This document shows, in pieces, positions 1 to 11,796 of a stretch of DNA of 21,912 nucleotides. Origin of the DNA: Conoideocrella luteorostrata (lineage: Eukaryota > Ascomycota > Sordariomycetes > Hypocreales > Clavicipitaceae); assembly GCA_032433595.1 (NCBI GenBank), contig JASWJB010000496.1, positions 1 through 21,912 of the forward strand, given 5' to 3'. A program made the position numbers and the translations under genes. Position 1 is the stretch's first letter. Each line of letters starts with the position of its first letter. Below the pieces are notes generated by a model that ran no database searches, was not told where the DNA came from, and worked only from the letters and a program-made list of their open reading frames with translations.

Positions 1-19
1 TTTTTTTTTTTTTTTTTTT
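1..19. repeat. T homopolymer at the window edge
   Basis: A pure run of T opens the window, and an A run closes it (21899-21912, broken once or twice by other bases just before). Homopolymers at both edges look like places where an assembly stopped. They are unlikely to be transcript tails, because the genes inside still contain introns. Confidence 0.8.
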
Positions 20-345
20 GTTCTGCATCGCAGCCCGATGTGTTGTGGTATATGTCAAGTCACTCGTCCGGACACAGCGCAAAACCTCCCTCGCTTGAGC
101 AGGCGCAGAGGAGAGCCCGTCAGGCTATCAGACAGATCTAAGACCCTTCCTTTATGGAACAGCTCCCCATGATGTTGTGCACCCAGGTCGTGCTTGGTGG
201 CGTCTGGGGATGGATGGGCAGATGGGCACTAGAAAACCTTGCGCGGTGGCCAATTCCTTTTGGGCAAACCTCCGTTGATCCGAGGAGGACGAAATGAGGG
301 AAAAGGAATGCGAGCCATCAATCAAGCTAGGCTCGCTGTCGCACA

Positions 346-358
346 ACACACACACACA
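346..358. repeat. (AC)n microsatellite
   Basis: A short perfect AC run of 13 bases. It is ordinary simple-sequence DNA and could be length-variable between strains. Confidence 0.8.
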
Positions 359-1856
359 TCGCCTGACTTGGTATGATCCTTCCTTGCAGGGCGCCACCAA
401 TTCCGTACTACTGCAACGAGGACATCATGGCGCAGCCAAAGGCTGGGCGGTCCGACAAGCCTTCCCGTAGCGGTACGGTCAGTCAGCTTGCGCAAGATAA
501 TGCACCATCGGTTTGCCTTCTGAGACAAGTCCCACAGCGTGACGTGCGCTGGCTTCAGCGTCGGCCAATTAACCAATTTATCCGTCCCAGATATGATTGG
601 GCTTTTGTACGGTGCACCGGAAGAGTCTCTGTCGTGGTTGATACTAGTATCGTGACTATCTAACAGTCGTGTTGGTGGTCTTGAACCCATGGCGAAATCC
701 TTGCTCTGAAATGAGCTGCCAGTAAATGAGCTTGTCCCGACCATCGTCCCAGGTTCTCCAAAGAGCATCCATCCCTTGTGGTTTCCAAGTCTGACGGATC
801 CTGTTTGCACCGCGAGAGACGACACAGCGCATCAGAACTGTCCAGCGTTAATTGGACTGCTCCATACAACCGCCGAAAGCGAGAGCATATCGCTCCATGT
901 TCACTCCGTAATCGAAGCGACAATCATGCAATAGAGTCTATTACATCACGCACAGTCAAGCGAACCAAAACACCGGCACGGATCCAGCCCTATTTCCATG
1001 AATCCATGCACACCTACCTTCTTTCTATGAGAACCCCATCGCAGCCTACCTGTTGAGTCGTCTCAAGGAGCGTTTCGCAAACACCCACCACCCAAGCAAT
1101 CAGAACACAGACTCATCGCGTGTACTAACAGCAAACAGCCTGAAGTCCTTCATTTTTCCCATTTCTCCCTCCCCGATGCCCTGTTACCTGCCTGTTGCCT
1201 GCTGATTACTGTTAACAACGGGTCGTTGCGTCAGGGTTCCGAACCTCCGCTACGAGGCTGATTGTGATGGGTGCTTCGTTCTTGGTCAGACAAGCCTGGG
1301 CCCGGGGGCGCAAATCCCTGAAGTGTGTTTACGCTATCCCAACACATTGGACATCTTTATCACCCACGTCTCGAAACAATCAGTCTGTCTGTCTTCTGAA
1401 AAAGAATTGGAAGGGGCGGCAGGTACTTTTGCAACTCTCTGCCGAGTCTTGACCCCAAAACCAATACACAGACAGACCGCTGCTGCTGCTTGACACAACT
1501 AACTGATAAAGCACGCAACCGCCAAACGCAAACGCACCAGCGCCGCATTGTTCGGCAAGAACTCCGTTCTGGCATCAAAATACAGACAAAGCCTGTCACT
1601 TGCATAATCCTCTCCATAATAAATTCAGTCGATCTACTGACTAGTAGAGGGAGTAACTACGTGGCTATCACACCGCTGTTGTCCTCGAGAACCCACCTCC
1701 CAAATATAACCCTCAAATTTTTTGTCGGGGTTTTCTCAGCCGCCATTTTTTTTCTGAATTCGGACCTTTATAAATCGAATGTCGTGCTCTGATTTGCCCC
1801 TACGGAGTAATGACTGCGGAATTTCCAAGGAGTACATAACAGCCCACTAAGAAAAC

Positions 1857-1871
1857 AAAAAAAAAAAAAAA
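1857..1871. repeat. A homopolymer (15 bases)
   Basis: A pure A run inside intergenic DNA, between two TACGGAGTA copies. No gene structure next to it suggests a retroposed poly(A) tail. Confidence 0.75.
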
Positions 1872-3378
1872 TAGCAATACTAGTAGAAAGGACCATACGG
1901 AGTAGAGGAACAGCCATTTACAGTGGACAATTTCACCACAAATTACAATGCGCAGATCATCTCGCTCCATTTAGCCGTCAATTTCTGACAACCACGTTTT
2001 TCCATCCCTGACGCCCTTCGAACCCGCCAGCCCGTCCGTGCCCCAGTTCTAGTTACCTCCGCCGTTGGTTGCACCAGCAAAACTTCTTCTTTTCCACCAG
2101 AAGTTCCAAGATCTACACCAATCGTCCCCCCTAGAACGGACCCTTGATCTTTCCTTCTATCTCGGTGTCCACTTCGTCATCTAGGGCCCGTGTCGTGTCA
2201 TGTCAACTCCCCGTTAGTTAACCCGCAGCCCCTGCCTGTTCCGCCAGCCAACCAGTCTGCCAGTCTACTCATGGATATGATGCAACCACTCCGTACTCCG
2301 TAGTTACTCCATACTGGTACTGTAGTGTAACTAATTCCCGTACTGAAGCCCTCGCTATTCCCTCCTTTTCGCAGCCCAGCTGGGTCTTGGGTCGGGATGA
2401 AAATTCCCATCTTGTACGAGCGAAGCAGGCAGGGCGACAACTGCAAGAATAATCAACCGGTACCACAGCAGTCGGCCATCGTTTTCTCAGCGACTGCCAT
2501 GTATGTAGCCCTGCCGATTGGGCCACAATCGGCTGCCTATCTTGCTATCCGAATCCTTTGCGAAGCTGCCATTCTTTTCTTATTTCTCCTGCGGCCGAAG
2601 CAAAGAAGGGGGAGGGGGAGAAACACCAAACTTGTAATGCATGGTATACTGCAAGTACGATATTCAGGGCCACCTTTGAGCCGTTGATCCCTTTACTTAG
2701 TTTGCTATTGACTTCAAGGGCGTTTTGGACGAAGTTAGACGCAGATGTGGAAGATTGGAATAACTACGGCAGCCTCCCAAACCGAGGTGCATGCATCACA
2801 TGGACAATTCTGTCGGAGCGGGCCATGGGCTTCCCTACCTAGCTGCACAAGTTGACTCGATACATGTTAGACAATCAATTTTTCTAGTAGGGTTCAATAC
2901 CATGCATGCTAGCGGCCCATTCAATATATTACCACGTGTTCGCCACTGCTATACAGACAAACAGAGTCCAATAAACTGCACTGTGGTACTTGCCGGGTCA
3001 TGGCGGAATTGAGTCTAATTTTGGTGATGATCGGCCGGTGATCCATCATCACAATACGATACGTCTGTGCAGTCTTCTTGTATCACCGTAATTCCAAGGG
3101 TGAGTGGTGGTGCACTATCACAGTCTATTAATATCAGGTGGAGGAGTTCTGTCCATATACCGCCGCGCATCTCTCTTTGATTGCCATAATCTACGTACAC
3201 AATGTCTAGTAAAGGGTCCAAATAAGCGACCTACTTGATCTCGATCACCTCCTTAGTCTATATTTCTGCTTCTCAGTAATTCCTTTGAAAAGTCAAATAA
3301 AATGACGATTTTTGCCAAGAATCAGGTTCCAATTTAATATAATTGAACAAAGTATGGTTATATTATTCTGAACCTCGG

Positions 3379-5744
3379 CTACCGCAAGTTTCTTGCATCG
3401 GCAAGCAGCTGTGCCACTGGTCCTATTTGCGCGACTGAAGCGGTTTGTCCCCCCCCAGACCAATCCTGAGCTGGGGAGCCCACTATACTTGTCGAACACA
3501 CCGAGGAAACTGGTACTGTGGTTGCAGGATACACCGGTGGGTTGGTGATGGAAGTTGATGCATGTGCCTCAAGCGATGGAGATGCACCAGGTCCCTCGAC
3601 GCCTGAATGAACAGATTCATCTGAGCACCTGAATACCGAGATTATCCAGGCTCCACCGCAGACTTCGTTTCCAGAGTCTTGACATGGCATGTTGCAGGAA
3701 TCCTCAGGTAGCCGAACGGCATCGTCGCGAATGGACACGCCGCACCAGCATTCGTGGCCATTTTCGGTGCCCGCAAATGAGTAGCCACTGGTGCGGCAGT
3801 GGTTGATGCATACTGAACGAGACATTTCTCCATGCATATAATCCATTGGTTTCGATCCAACCAGTGTGCGTGAGATGGCATCTTGGAAGCAGCCCAAGTA
3901 CGTCCAGCCCGGAATCCCAGTATCCACTTTGCAATTGGGCTCGGGGGTTGGCGTAAGTAATGCGGCTTCAGAGGTGGCGGAAGCCGCGTTGGTCAGCGTC
4001 GAAAAGATAGAAGTAGTCTCCGAAGTATATGGGCTATACGCAGAAGGACTCGTTGAGGAGCAAAAATAACCGCCTGTGCAGTGAAAGCAAGGCCAGCCAA
4101 GGCCACAAGGCACAACTTGTGGTGGCGTTTCTTGTGGAGGACAAAACCAGCCATTCAAACACTCTTTGCATTTATATCCACTGCCCGGGCAAGGCCCTGC
4201 TACCGGTTCTGGGGTTGAAATCCGAGCGGCGGAAGTCGTGGGACAAGGCTGACAGAAAGGGAACCATGTTGATGAACTGGGACCCCAAGCCGTTGAAGTA
4301 AGTTGGCCATTGATCATGGAGGTATCGGGAGACGAAGTGAAACCAGAAGTGATTGTGTCATGCGGTATTCCATAACCTTCAGGACTGGCAACAGGTATAT
4401 CATTCCACATCGCGGTGGGAGCACCCGTCCAACTTGTCGCTCGCGAGTCTCCTCGTGATGGATGTAGTGTTAATACGCTCACAGACGCAGGATCTAAGCT
4501 GACAGACGCGCATGGTAAGAGGATTTCCAGTTGCAGTTCCGTGTCATTCAGGCTGACTGCACAAACAGTCTGGTTCAGCTGAGCGGATGCGACATATACA
4601 ATGTCTGCAACTTGTGATAGCATGTCTTGCATCAGTGGGGATTGCATGAACACGGAGGCGGCCACAATCTGGTTGATGACGAGTGAGCCTTTTGTGACTA
4701 TGTCGCTGCACATCTCCGTCACATTATTTGTTTCGGAAGTTAACATGGGGCTCTCAACCTGTCGCCCTAAAGCTTTTGCAAGTGCGGAGAGAATTAAAGG
4801 GATTGCTAATTCGACATCAGTTGACGTCTGCCCTGCAGTTATTGAGACAGCCGAAGAGATCGCAGTTGCGTCCACAGGAAGGGCTGCTAAGAGGCCATCA
4901 GTCAACTCCGCAGCAAGCTTGACATTTATGCCAGCGACGTCTACTACCAAACCAGGAATGAAGTCTAATAAGGACATGGCGAGACCTGATTCTAGACTGC
5001 TGAGATCAAGAGCACCCTTCTGATCGGCTTCGGTTTCTGAAGCGGGAGCATATCGTCGTTGGAGCTTTGTCCATTCTAAAATTTTGGACGAGCTGCCAGG
5101 CGTGAACTGAGCAGCAGATGTTGTTGGAACCGTATTGATGGAACCAGTGCTTTGCGGCATGGTGGCTCGGGAGAGGTCAGTCTCTGTGGCCACATTGTAT
5201 TGTTCATCTGTCGATCCTGCTAAAAGAGAGGTAGAGTTTATAATTGGCTTAAAAGCTTCAACAAGGTTGGCGAATAAGTCATTTGCGGTCGTTGAGTTAC
5301 TAATGGTTTCCGTCTCGGCGATGTTGCCGACTCGGTCGCTAACTGGAGTGTTAGAGGCAAAACCAGAAGATGTTGACGTTGAAGCGAGCGAAGTGGCCGA
5401 AATCGAGTCTGTGCCCAAATGTGAGCTGGGATTTGGTAAGCTCTTTATCTCGTTCAGACCGACATCTCCATCGAGTTCCAATGCCTACGTCGTATCAGCC
5501 CCTGCCATATTGGTCCAAGAAGCTCTTCAATTACCTGTAGATGACCGCCTAGCATTCCTCCTAGCTGAAACTGGCGGGGTTCCAAAGTGCGCTTTCCAGA
5601 CATATCGGAGTCTGAGGCCAGTTTGATACTACCAAATAGGCAAGATCCGATAATGATCAGGCCAGCAAGGACAAATGTCCCATTGTTCCGCATGGAGCGC
5701 AGGGCCCAAAATGATGGAAACCTCGGGGCACGCTCTGGAAGCAT
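3379..5744 (-). CDS. Secreted or membrane-anchored WSC-domain protein
   Basis: Two exons: 5744-5535 and 5484-3379. The 50-nt intron (5534-5485) has GTAATT..GTAG ends and a CTGAT branch site 10 nt before the acceptor. It gives 771 residues. A hydrophobic segment lies at about residues 23-40. Starting at Met18 would make it a normal signal peptide; the first ATG has the better context (G at -3). A dibasic KR follows at 51-52. Then come a Ser/Thr-rich region with several N-glycosylation sequons, a helical Ala/Leu-rich middle, a Cys-rich segment (about 480-546) and one WSC domain (about 596-690) with the expected paired Cys and a CWCG motif. WSC domains are carbohydrate-binding modules of fungal wall proteins and stress sensors. 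There is no C-terminal membrane segment or GPI signal, so this is not a standard Wsc sensor. The ligand and role are unknown. It lies head-to-tail behind the nicotinate phosphoribosyltransferase gene with no evident functional link. Confidence 0.85.
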
Positions 5745-6234
5745 GACAATGAGAAAAAGAATTGAACGGAATTTTGATATGTTTCAAGCAGTATACACCC
5801 CAAGACCGGAATTCCAAAAACAAAACAAAAAAAAACGTCCAAAAAGACCCAAAAAAGAACAACGGGTTTAGTTGAAGCGAGAGTGGATGAAAAGGCAAGG
5901 GGATGATGAAAGAAGAAGATGGGTAATTTTGTCTATTGCGAGGCTAGAAGTTAGTTTTCAACCATTGCTCGTGACTTCCCTGATGAGCATTGCCTGGCGT
6001 TTGTCGTCATCCAAATCTTAACAAGCACCTACCTCTTTGGAATCGCTGAGTAGCCTGATCAATGTGCATAAAGTACCTTGGTCAAGTCGCCAGTCTCAAC
6101 AGTCAGTGTTCCCTTGTGCATGAACGAGGATATCCTCGACCGACATATATATGAGTGGATTGACGTGGAGATCTATTCTTGAATTCTGTTTTCAACTCTA
6201 TGTATTTAGGTAGACTGTTAGCAGACTGAGCACT
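5745..6234. promoter_or_regulatory. Intergenic: promoter of the WSC gene and 3' region of NPT1
   Basis: 490 bp between two minus-strand genes. The stretch nearest the WSC start is very A-rich on the plus strand (about 5815-5850), that is, T-rich upstream of the start on the coding strand, as is common in fungal promoters. A TATATAT element lies near 6146-6152, about 400 bp upstream of the ATG. No clear AATAAA site for NPT1 was found. Confidence 0.5.
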
Positions 6235-7739
6235 TCATGCTTGCGCTTTTTCCTCTTTGCCCCAGCGTGATGTTTCATCTCCATCCTTCCATTCGTGTTC
6301 GACATATCCAAGCTCCTTCTTAACCTGCTCAACGACGTCCTTGTCACCAGTGTTCTTGCCAGCATTATCACTAGAATCTGTTAGCAACTACGAATAATCA
6401 TGTCTGCATCGCCATCTTAAAGCTCACCTAATTTTAATAGCCGGTCTTCCCGCCGCCGAGCTCAATTTAATGACAATATTCATAGGGGCTGACTTGGTGC
6501 CCGTTTTCAGGTGGGTAAAGTCATTGGTTAGGAATGTGCCAACGCCAAACGTTGGTTGGAACCCAAGGTCCTCAGACACTTTTTTATACTCTAAACATCG
6601 TTCAATGTTCAAGGAGTCCGAAAAGACAATTACTTTCTTCTCCTTGATGCCCTGCTGGTCGTAATATTTTCGCATCAACTTGGCATACTCCGCTGGATCT
6701 CCCGAATCTTGTCGAACGCCTGTAAATAATTCGGCGTAGGTCTTGGTAGTACCATCCGCATTCTTGAAGACATCTGCTGAGACACCGCCTTCGACTGCTT
6801 GCACTGGAAGGCTGAAAGAATTGAGAAACTCGGGAGTGCCAAAAGTGTCAGTCAATGCGATTGCCAAATTGGACCCAAAGCAGCCGACCCAATGGCGAAG
6901 GGCCAGTTCGGTGGCCTTTTTGTAGTCATCGAATATGGCAGCCGTGCCCATGAACCACTCGTGAGCGACCGTCCCCACAGGAGGAATACCGAAGCGCATG
7001 GCCAAGTGGACATTTGAAGTCCCCGACAGCTTTCCAGGGTAAAGCTTCTCTTCCGCAGCTTTAGAAGCCTTGACCAAGCCACGGAATACTAAAGCTTGGG
7101 TATGGTAATCGCGTCTTCTTCGAGTACCAAATTCTGACGTAATGCAACCTGCTTCTAGAAGACGCATGCCCTTGTCGAAGGCTAACTCCTCTTGTCCTTC
7201 GTAGTTCCAGTCTGTATCCATAAAGCGAAAGTATGCTTCTGAAGTAAGAGCTAGAATCGGAATCTCGTACAAAATCGTTTCAGACCACGTTCCTTGTATC
7301 TTGATGTCGATATGCCCAATATCCGAATCAGTTCCAGAACCTGCGCCGTCCGTCGCAAACGAAAGTGAAACTTGCTCTCTTGGTCGAAGTCGAAAATCCT
7401 TCAGAAAATTGAGATAATCCTCCGTCAGGTACTTGCAGTGCTCTTGCAGGAACTTATACTCTTCTACAGAGAGAAAAATATTTCCGAGTTCTAGCCGCTC
7501 GGTTAGAAGTTTCGTCACCGCAATGGTGTCTATGTTTACTCACTTTGGATTTGTTCTTCCAACCATTTGAAAGCAGCTCTGGATAGCTTCTTCTCAGGGG
7601 TACGATTCGTGAATCCGTAGCTAACGGGAATGTCCTTGAAGAACTTGAAGACGGCGCATTGCATTGTCAACTTGTACAAGTCGGTATCAAGGAAGGAGAT
7701 GACCCCTTCTGGGAAAGGCGAGGAGCTATTGAAATCCAT
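6235..7739 (-). CDS. NPT1: Nicotinate phosphoribosyltransferase
   Basis: It converts nicotinate, PRPP and ATP to nicotinate mononucleotide, the first step of NAD salvage (Preiss-Handler pathway). Three exons: 7739-7544, 7490-6428 and 6370-6235. The introns are 53 nt (GTGAGT..CTAG, branch CTAAC) and 57 nt (GTGAGC..CTAG, branch GCTAAC). The product is 464 residues, slightly longer than the yeast enzyme. Family marks in order: [12 protein letters not shown] at the N-terminus, a TILYEIPIL stretch, SEFGTRRRR (substrate pocket), GTVAHEW with the His that is autophosphorylated in this family, [17 protein letters not shown] and the FSDSLN phosphoribosyl-binding region. All expected catalytic residues appear to be present. 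The start has a good context (A at -3, G at +4). The gene is divergent from UTP4 and shares a 905 bp promoter region with it. The last exon is only 136 nt and was placed from the intron signals and its WGKEE-type tail, so the C-terminal end is slightly less certain. Confidence 0.95.
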
Positions 7740-8056
7740 CTTGGCATGTGAAAGGACAAGCCAATGTCAACAATACCACGAAAAGGCTCGAGTGGCAAGC
7801 CGACAATATATGGCGCGCGCGTGAGGGGATGGGGCACCTTGATAGCAATTGAGGTTTGTGGATGATGATGGACCCTTTTCTGTCGTGATGCAGCAGCGCG
7901 TTCGGTTATGAAACAATTGCGGACTGGTGACGGTGGCGCGGTGCGGAATACTGGTCACCTGCCCATTCGTGATCGCGGAGGGACAACAAGCAGCAATGCA
8001 AGCTGTAACTGTCTGGGAAGAGTTCGGATTTATCGCATTGAGGCTTCGGAGCAGAG

Positions 8057-8082
8057 CGCTGAGTCGCTGAGTCGCTGAGTCA
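8057..8082. repeat. Threefold GCTGAGTC tandem repeat ending in TGAGTCA
   Basis: The octamer GCTGAGTC occurs three times without spacing. The last copy continues into A, giving TGAGTCA (8076-8082), the consensus of Gcn4/CpcA and other AP-1-like bZIP factors. It lies about 340 bp from the NPT1 start and 560 bp from the UTP4 start. The regulatory role is inferred from the motif only. Confidence 0.6.
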
Positions 8083-8281
8083 CGGAAAGCGCGAACAAGG
8101 CATAGCGACGATAGCTTAGACGGCATGCTGGTGGGAGAAGTCGTCAGTTGGTGGGGTGGAGGGGCAATCATGCATTGACCATGTCTTGCCCAGGTACGGA
8201 ACAGTTACAAGTACAGTGGGAGGCATAATGCATAATACGGAGTAGTTCAGTTATCATCTTTCGGAGTGCCGTCAGTCGAAC

Positions 8282-8317
8282 TACGGAGTACGGAGTACTC
8301 AGTGGCTGTACTCCGTA
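8282..8317. repeat. TACGGAGTA direct and inverted copies forming a hairpin
   Basis: Two overlapping direct copies of TACGGAGTA at 8282-8297 are followed by an inverted copy. TACGGAGTAC (8289-8298) pairs perfectly with GTACTCCGTA (8308-8317) around a 9-nt loop. The hairpin lies in the NPT1/UTP4 promoter. The same motif recurs elsewhere only between genes. Confidence 0.8.
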
Positions 8318-8644
8318 TGCGCGAGACATTAACGGAGCCGCCGGGGTCCAGCCACTGGCGTCTGGCGAATGGTGGGCTGGCGGGCGGTGAGCCATGGACA
8401 CTGGACTGATTCTGCAACAGCGTCTGGCAGGTGGCAGAAAAAAAAAATCTGGATGAGCCTGGAACTTTTCCAATTCCTGTTGAAGCGCCGCATCTTGGGG
8501 TAAGTCGCACAATAAGTTCAAACACCACTTTTCTACCTTTGACCGCGGCGGTAAAGGGCGACTCGGGGACTGAAGAAGCAGTGCATCAGACTAGCGATCT
8601 TACGAGCCATTGGGCGCTTCCTTCATCCCGTACAAGCAGTCACC

Positions 8645-11319
8645 ATGGATGTGCATCGCTGCCGCTTCGTGCCGTACCAGCCGTCCGCCATCAATGCCGT
8701 TGCATTCTCGCATCCCAAAACGAGGCCATCCAAACGCAGCTCCCCGGCGAGATTGGCTATTGGCCGAGCCAACGGCGACATTGAAATATGGAACCCTTCT
8801 AGCGGAACTTGGTTACAAGAGCTCGTCATTCGAGGAGGTAAGGATCGGAGCGTGGACAGCTTGGTTTGGGTCAATGAACCCGATCAGGATCTGGGCGATG
8901 GTCGCCTAATCATTGGCAAGTCCCGACTATTCAGCATAGGCTACACTTCCACTGTTACCGAATGGGACCTCGAGAAGGGCAAACCCAAGCGACATGCCAG
9001 CGGCCAGCACGGTGATATTTGGTGTTTTGCGGCTCAGCCTCAAGGTGAAGAATCGCAAAATTCAAACAAACTTATTGCCGGTACCATTGATGGAGAGTTG
9101 GTCATGTATTCTCTTGAAGACGACGATCTTCGGTTTCAGCGAATCCTAGTCAGATCGCCTACGAAGAAAGCTCAGATGATTAGTATCAGCTTCCAATCTC
9201 GCAAAGTTGTCATTGTGGGTTGCTCCGACAGCACCATCAGAGTCTACGACATTGCTAAGGGCCACATGCTGCGCCGAATGACCCTGGGGTCCGACCTCAT
9301 AGGGGGCTCCAAGGACATCATCGTTTGGTCCGTCAAGTGTCTTCCGAATGGTAACATTGTATCTGGCGACTCGACAGGTCAAGTTTGTATTTGGGACGGG
9401 AAAACATATACCCAAGCACAGCGAATTCAAAGTCACAAGTCGGACGCTCTCAGCCTCGCTATAAGTGCCGACGGAACAGCCATCATGAGCGGAGGTATGG
9501 ATCGTAGGACGATTCTCTACAAGCAGAATACTGGAGTGGGACAGCGATGGGGCAAAGTCTGGGGTCGACGCTATCACAACCACGATGTTAAAGCAATGGC
9601 TACATTCGAGCATGGGCGTGTCAGTGTTGTAGTTTCTGGAGGTGAGTGGTTGTCCGGCAACTCATTACCATACTGGCAAGCTTCTCTAACAGCATGACAG
9701 GGCCCGACGCCAATTTGATGATTGTGCCATTGAAGGAAATGGGCCGCGAAAACCACAGAATGATGAGTAACTTGCCACAACAGCCTCCTGTCATCAGTGC
9801 CTCCAAAGCCAGGTTCATTGTGAGTTGGTGGGAGCGTGAAGTTCACGTGTGGGTATTGCAAAAATCTGCTGCCGATTTGCTTCACGATTCCACAGATGAA
9901 TCGGTCCAATTAGATCAGAATCGAAAGCTACTCAAGACGATTGTAGTCAAAGGTGACTCGAACATCTCTTCCGCAAGTATCAACCAAGACGGAACTCTAT
10001 TGTTCATATCTACAGCTACAGACGTCAAGGCATTCAAACTCAAACATCAAAATCCCTCTAAAGCCTCCGATGTGAAACTATCGACCATCGAGCTACCAAC
10101 TAGGCTTTCGCAGCTTGGCGCTACGCAAGTCAGACTATCTCCAGACAGTCGCTGGCTTCTCGTCATTCAGGAAGGCAGCCACGTCCTTATGGCAAGATTT
10201 GAAAGCAAACCTGCTGAACCCGCTGCATTCAAGCTTCAAAAACTCTCAAGGATCCGACGTCAGATTCCCAAGTATATTTCAAATGGCGGTCTGGGGAGTT
10301 ACGACAGAAGCGTTACACAGGTCGCTTTCAGCGCTGACTCGAAGATGGTTGCAGTTGCTGATCTGGCCGGATACGTTGACACATGGATATTGCGTGGCCA
10401 TGAACGCACTCTGCAGGACGGGAAAGAGACTGATGCGGCAGGTGACGCGGCTTCGGCTGCGTCTGATAGTGATTCATCATCATCGGAAGTAGATGATGAT
10501 ATGGTCACTGATGCACCAGACCGGTGGATTCGCAATCCGAATGCGAAGCTGTTGCCGAAGCTGCCCGCATCACCCGTCGTGCTGTCCTTCTCGGGCTACG
10601 TACCCGGAGCTACATCAGCTGCCAAAAAAGACGATGTTGACGATTATGTTCTTGTCGCAGTAACCTTATCGTGGAATATTCTGGCGTTCCATCCCCGCCA
10701 TGGTGCTCTCACTCCATGGTCTCGTCGACATCCACGCAAGACTTTGCCAGGTCCGGTGCAGGATCTTTTAGACTTACCGAAAGGTATTATGTGGCAGAGT
10801 TCTCGTATGTGGCTGTATGGTGTGTCTTTCCTGCTAATGCTCGACATGGGGCAAGATCTACCCATGTCCTCGGAGGTTGAGGGTGGCGACTCGCAACTCA
10901 CTCAAGGCATGAAACGCAAGAGGCTCGGTGTCAGCACCGGCGCCGGTGGTAAAATGGAACGTGGCAATCTTGCTCCCCACAAAATCAGAAAACACGGTGC
11001 CAATGACCAGTGGGAAGACATCGATGTAGTTGAGAAATCACGAGCAGACGAGAGTGACAGTGACGACGACATGACCGACGCTGAAGGGCAGTTGTCCAAG
11101 CTATCTTCAAATTCAAACGGTGAAGTTGTCCTTCAGACTACAGAATCGGCCCCTGATGGCCCCAAGAAGTGGTGGATTACATACAAATACCGTCCTATAC
11201 TAGGAATCGTGCCAATGGACACTTCAAATCAAGAACTCGAAGTTGCTGTTGTTGAGCGACCCACTTGGGATATGGACATGGCAGAGAGGTACTTTGGTGG
11301 AGAAGAATGGGAAAGGTAG
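8645..11319 (+). CDS. UTP4: U3 snoRNA-associated WD40 protein Utp4 (Cirhin homologue)
   Basis: A subunit of the UtpA (t-Utp) subcomplex of the nucleolar SSU processome, needed for early 18S pre-rRNA transcription and cleavage. Exons 8645-9641 and 9701-11319. The 59-nt intron has GTGAGT..ACAG ends and a CTAAC branch site. The product is 871 residues, near the fungal family size. The N-terminus MDVHRCRFVPYQPSAINAVA is typical of Utp4. WD-type repeats follow (for example GDIWCFA, STIRVYD, GQVCIWD, RRTILYK), in keeping with the tandem beta-propellers of the family. Two acidic Ser/Asp tracts lie at about residues 587-599 and 781-793, and a basic KRKR at 737-740 could be a nuclear localisation signal. 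The C-terminus (ERPTWDMDMAERYFGGEEW) is also family-like. The start has an ideal context (CACCATGG). It is divergent from NPT1. Confidence 0.95.
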
Positions 11320-11772
11320 ACCATGAACAGAGTCTTTCCGGTACGACATTACAGTACGCAAGGGGGCAATGCCATCCAAGGAGGGCACGCTACCTCGGAA
11401 GCACACATACAGATCTATGGAGTCGAGTAGATGCATATTGACCAAGGTTGGTAGCATTGTACACCGCCAGATCAGCCAAGAGAAACTATTTACAAATTCG
11501 GTCTGATATTAATGACTATAAAAGCGGAGCTAGGATCTATTGGTGTTGATGAGATAATACAGGTGTGGGTGATCGCGGAGATGAAGCTCGCATATGTGGC
11601 CATTGTACAGTCACACTTGTACCTATCAGCAACAAGCATTTGAGAGTTAGACATACCTTAGGCAGGAGTTATAAAATATGTATTGGATACATCAACTTCT
11701 CCATATTATGATTAACAAGCAATGTGAGGATGCAGACGTTGCTACATCTTGTCCATGTGCAGGACATTGACC

Positions 11773-11796
11773 GTTACCATATTGTAACATGGTAAC
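11773..11796. repeat. Inverted repeat (8-bp stem, 8-nt loop)
   Basis: GTTACCAT pairs with ATGGTAAC across an 8-nt loop that itself contains GTAAC. It lies about 450 bp past the UTP4 stop. No T-run follows and a fungal gene would not need one, so it is reported only as a structure. Confidence 0.6.

Larger units (their letters stand above)
20..3378. other. Long intergenic region without a convincing gene
   Basis: About 3.4 kb. Open frames are short (the longest is about 167 codons, minus, 322-825), have no recognisable domain and start at weak or non-ATG codons. What is visible: a CA dinucleotide run at 346-358; a 15-base A run at 1857-1871; a TATAAAT-like site near 1769; pyrimidine-rich stretches around 2040-2180 that resemble fungal promoter or leader DNA; and three copies of the TACGGAGTA motif (1801-1809, 1896-1904, and a doubled inverted copy at 2288-2302). 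An unannotated non-coding transcript cannot be excluded. The part next to 3378 should hold the 3' untranslated region of the WSC-domain gene. Confidence 0.6.
7740..8644. promoter_or_regulatory. Divergent promoter region between NPT1 and UTP4
   Basis: 905 bp between two divergent housekeeping genes. It contains a threefold octamer repeat ending in a Gcn4/CpcA-type TGAGTCA site (8057-8082), three TACGGAGTA-type copies including a hairpin (8236-8317), and an A run at about 8437-8446. Open frames in it overlap one another and match nothing I recognise. Confidence 0.6.

Noticed and set aside
322..825. 167-codon minus-strand open frame
   Set aside because: It starts at a GTG codon, has no recognised motif and overlaps other open frames on both strands; it looks like chance.
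4601..5626. Plus-strand open frames of 140 and 163 codons
   Set aside because: They are antisense shadows of the WSC-domain gene, whose domain and intron signals are clear on the other strand.
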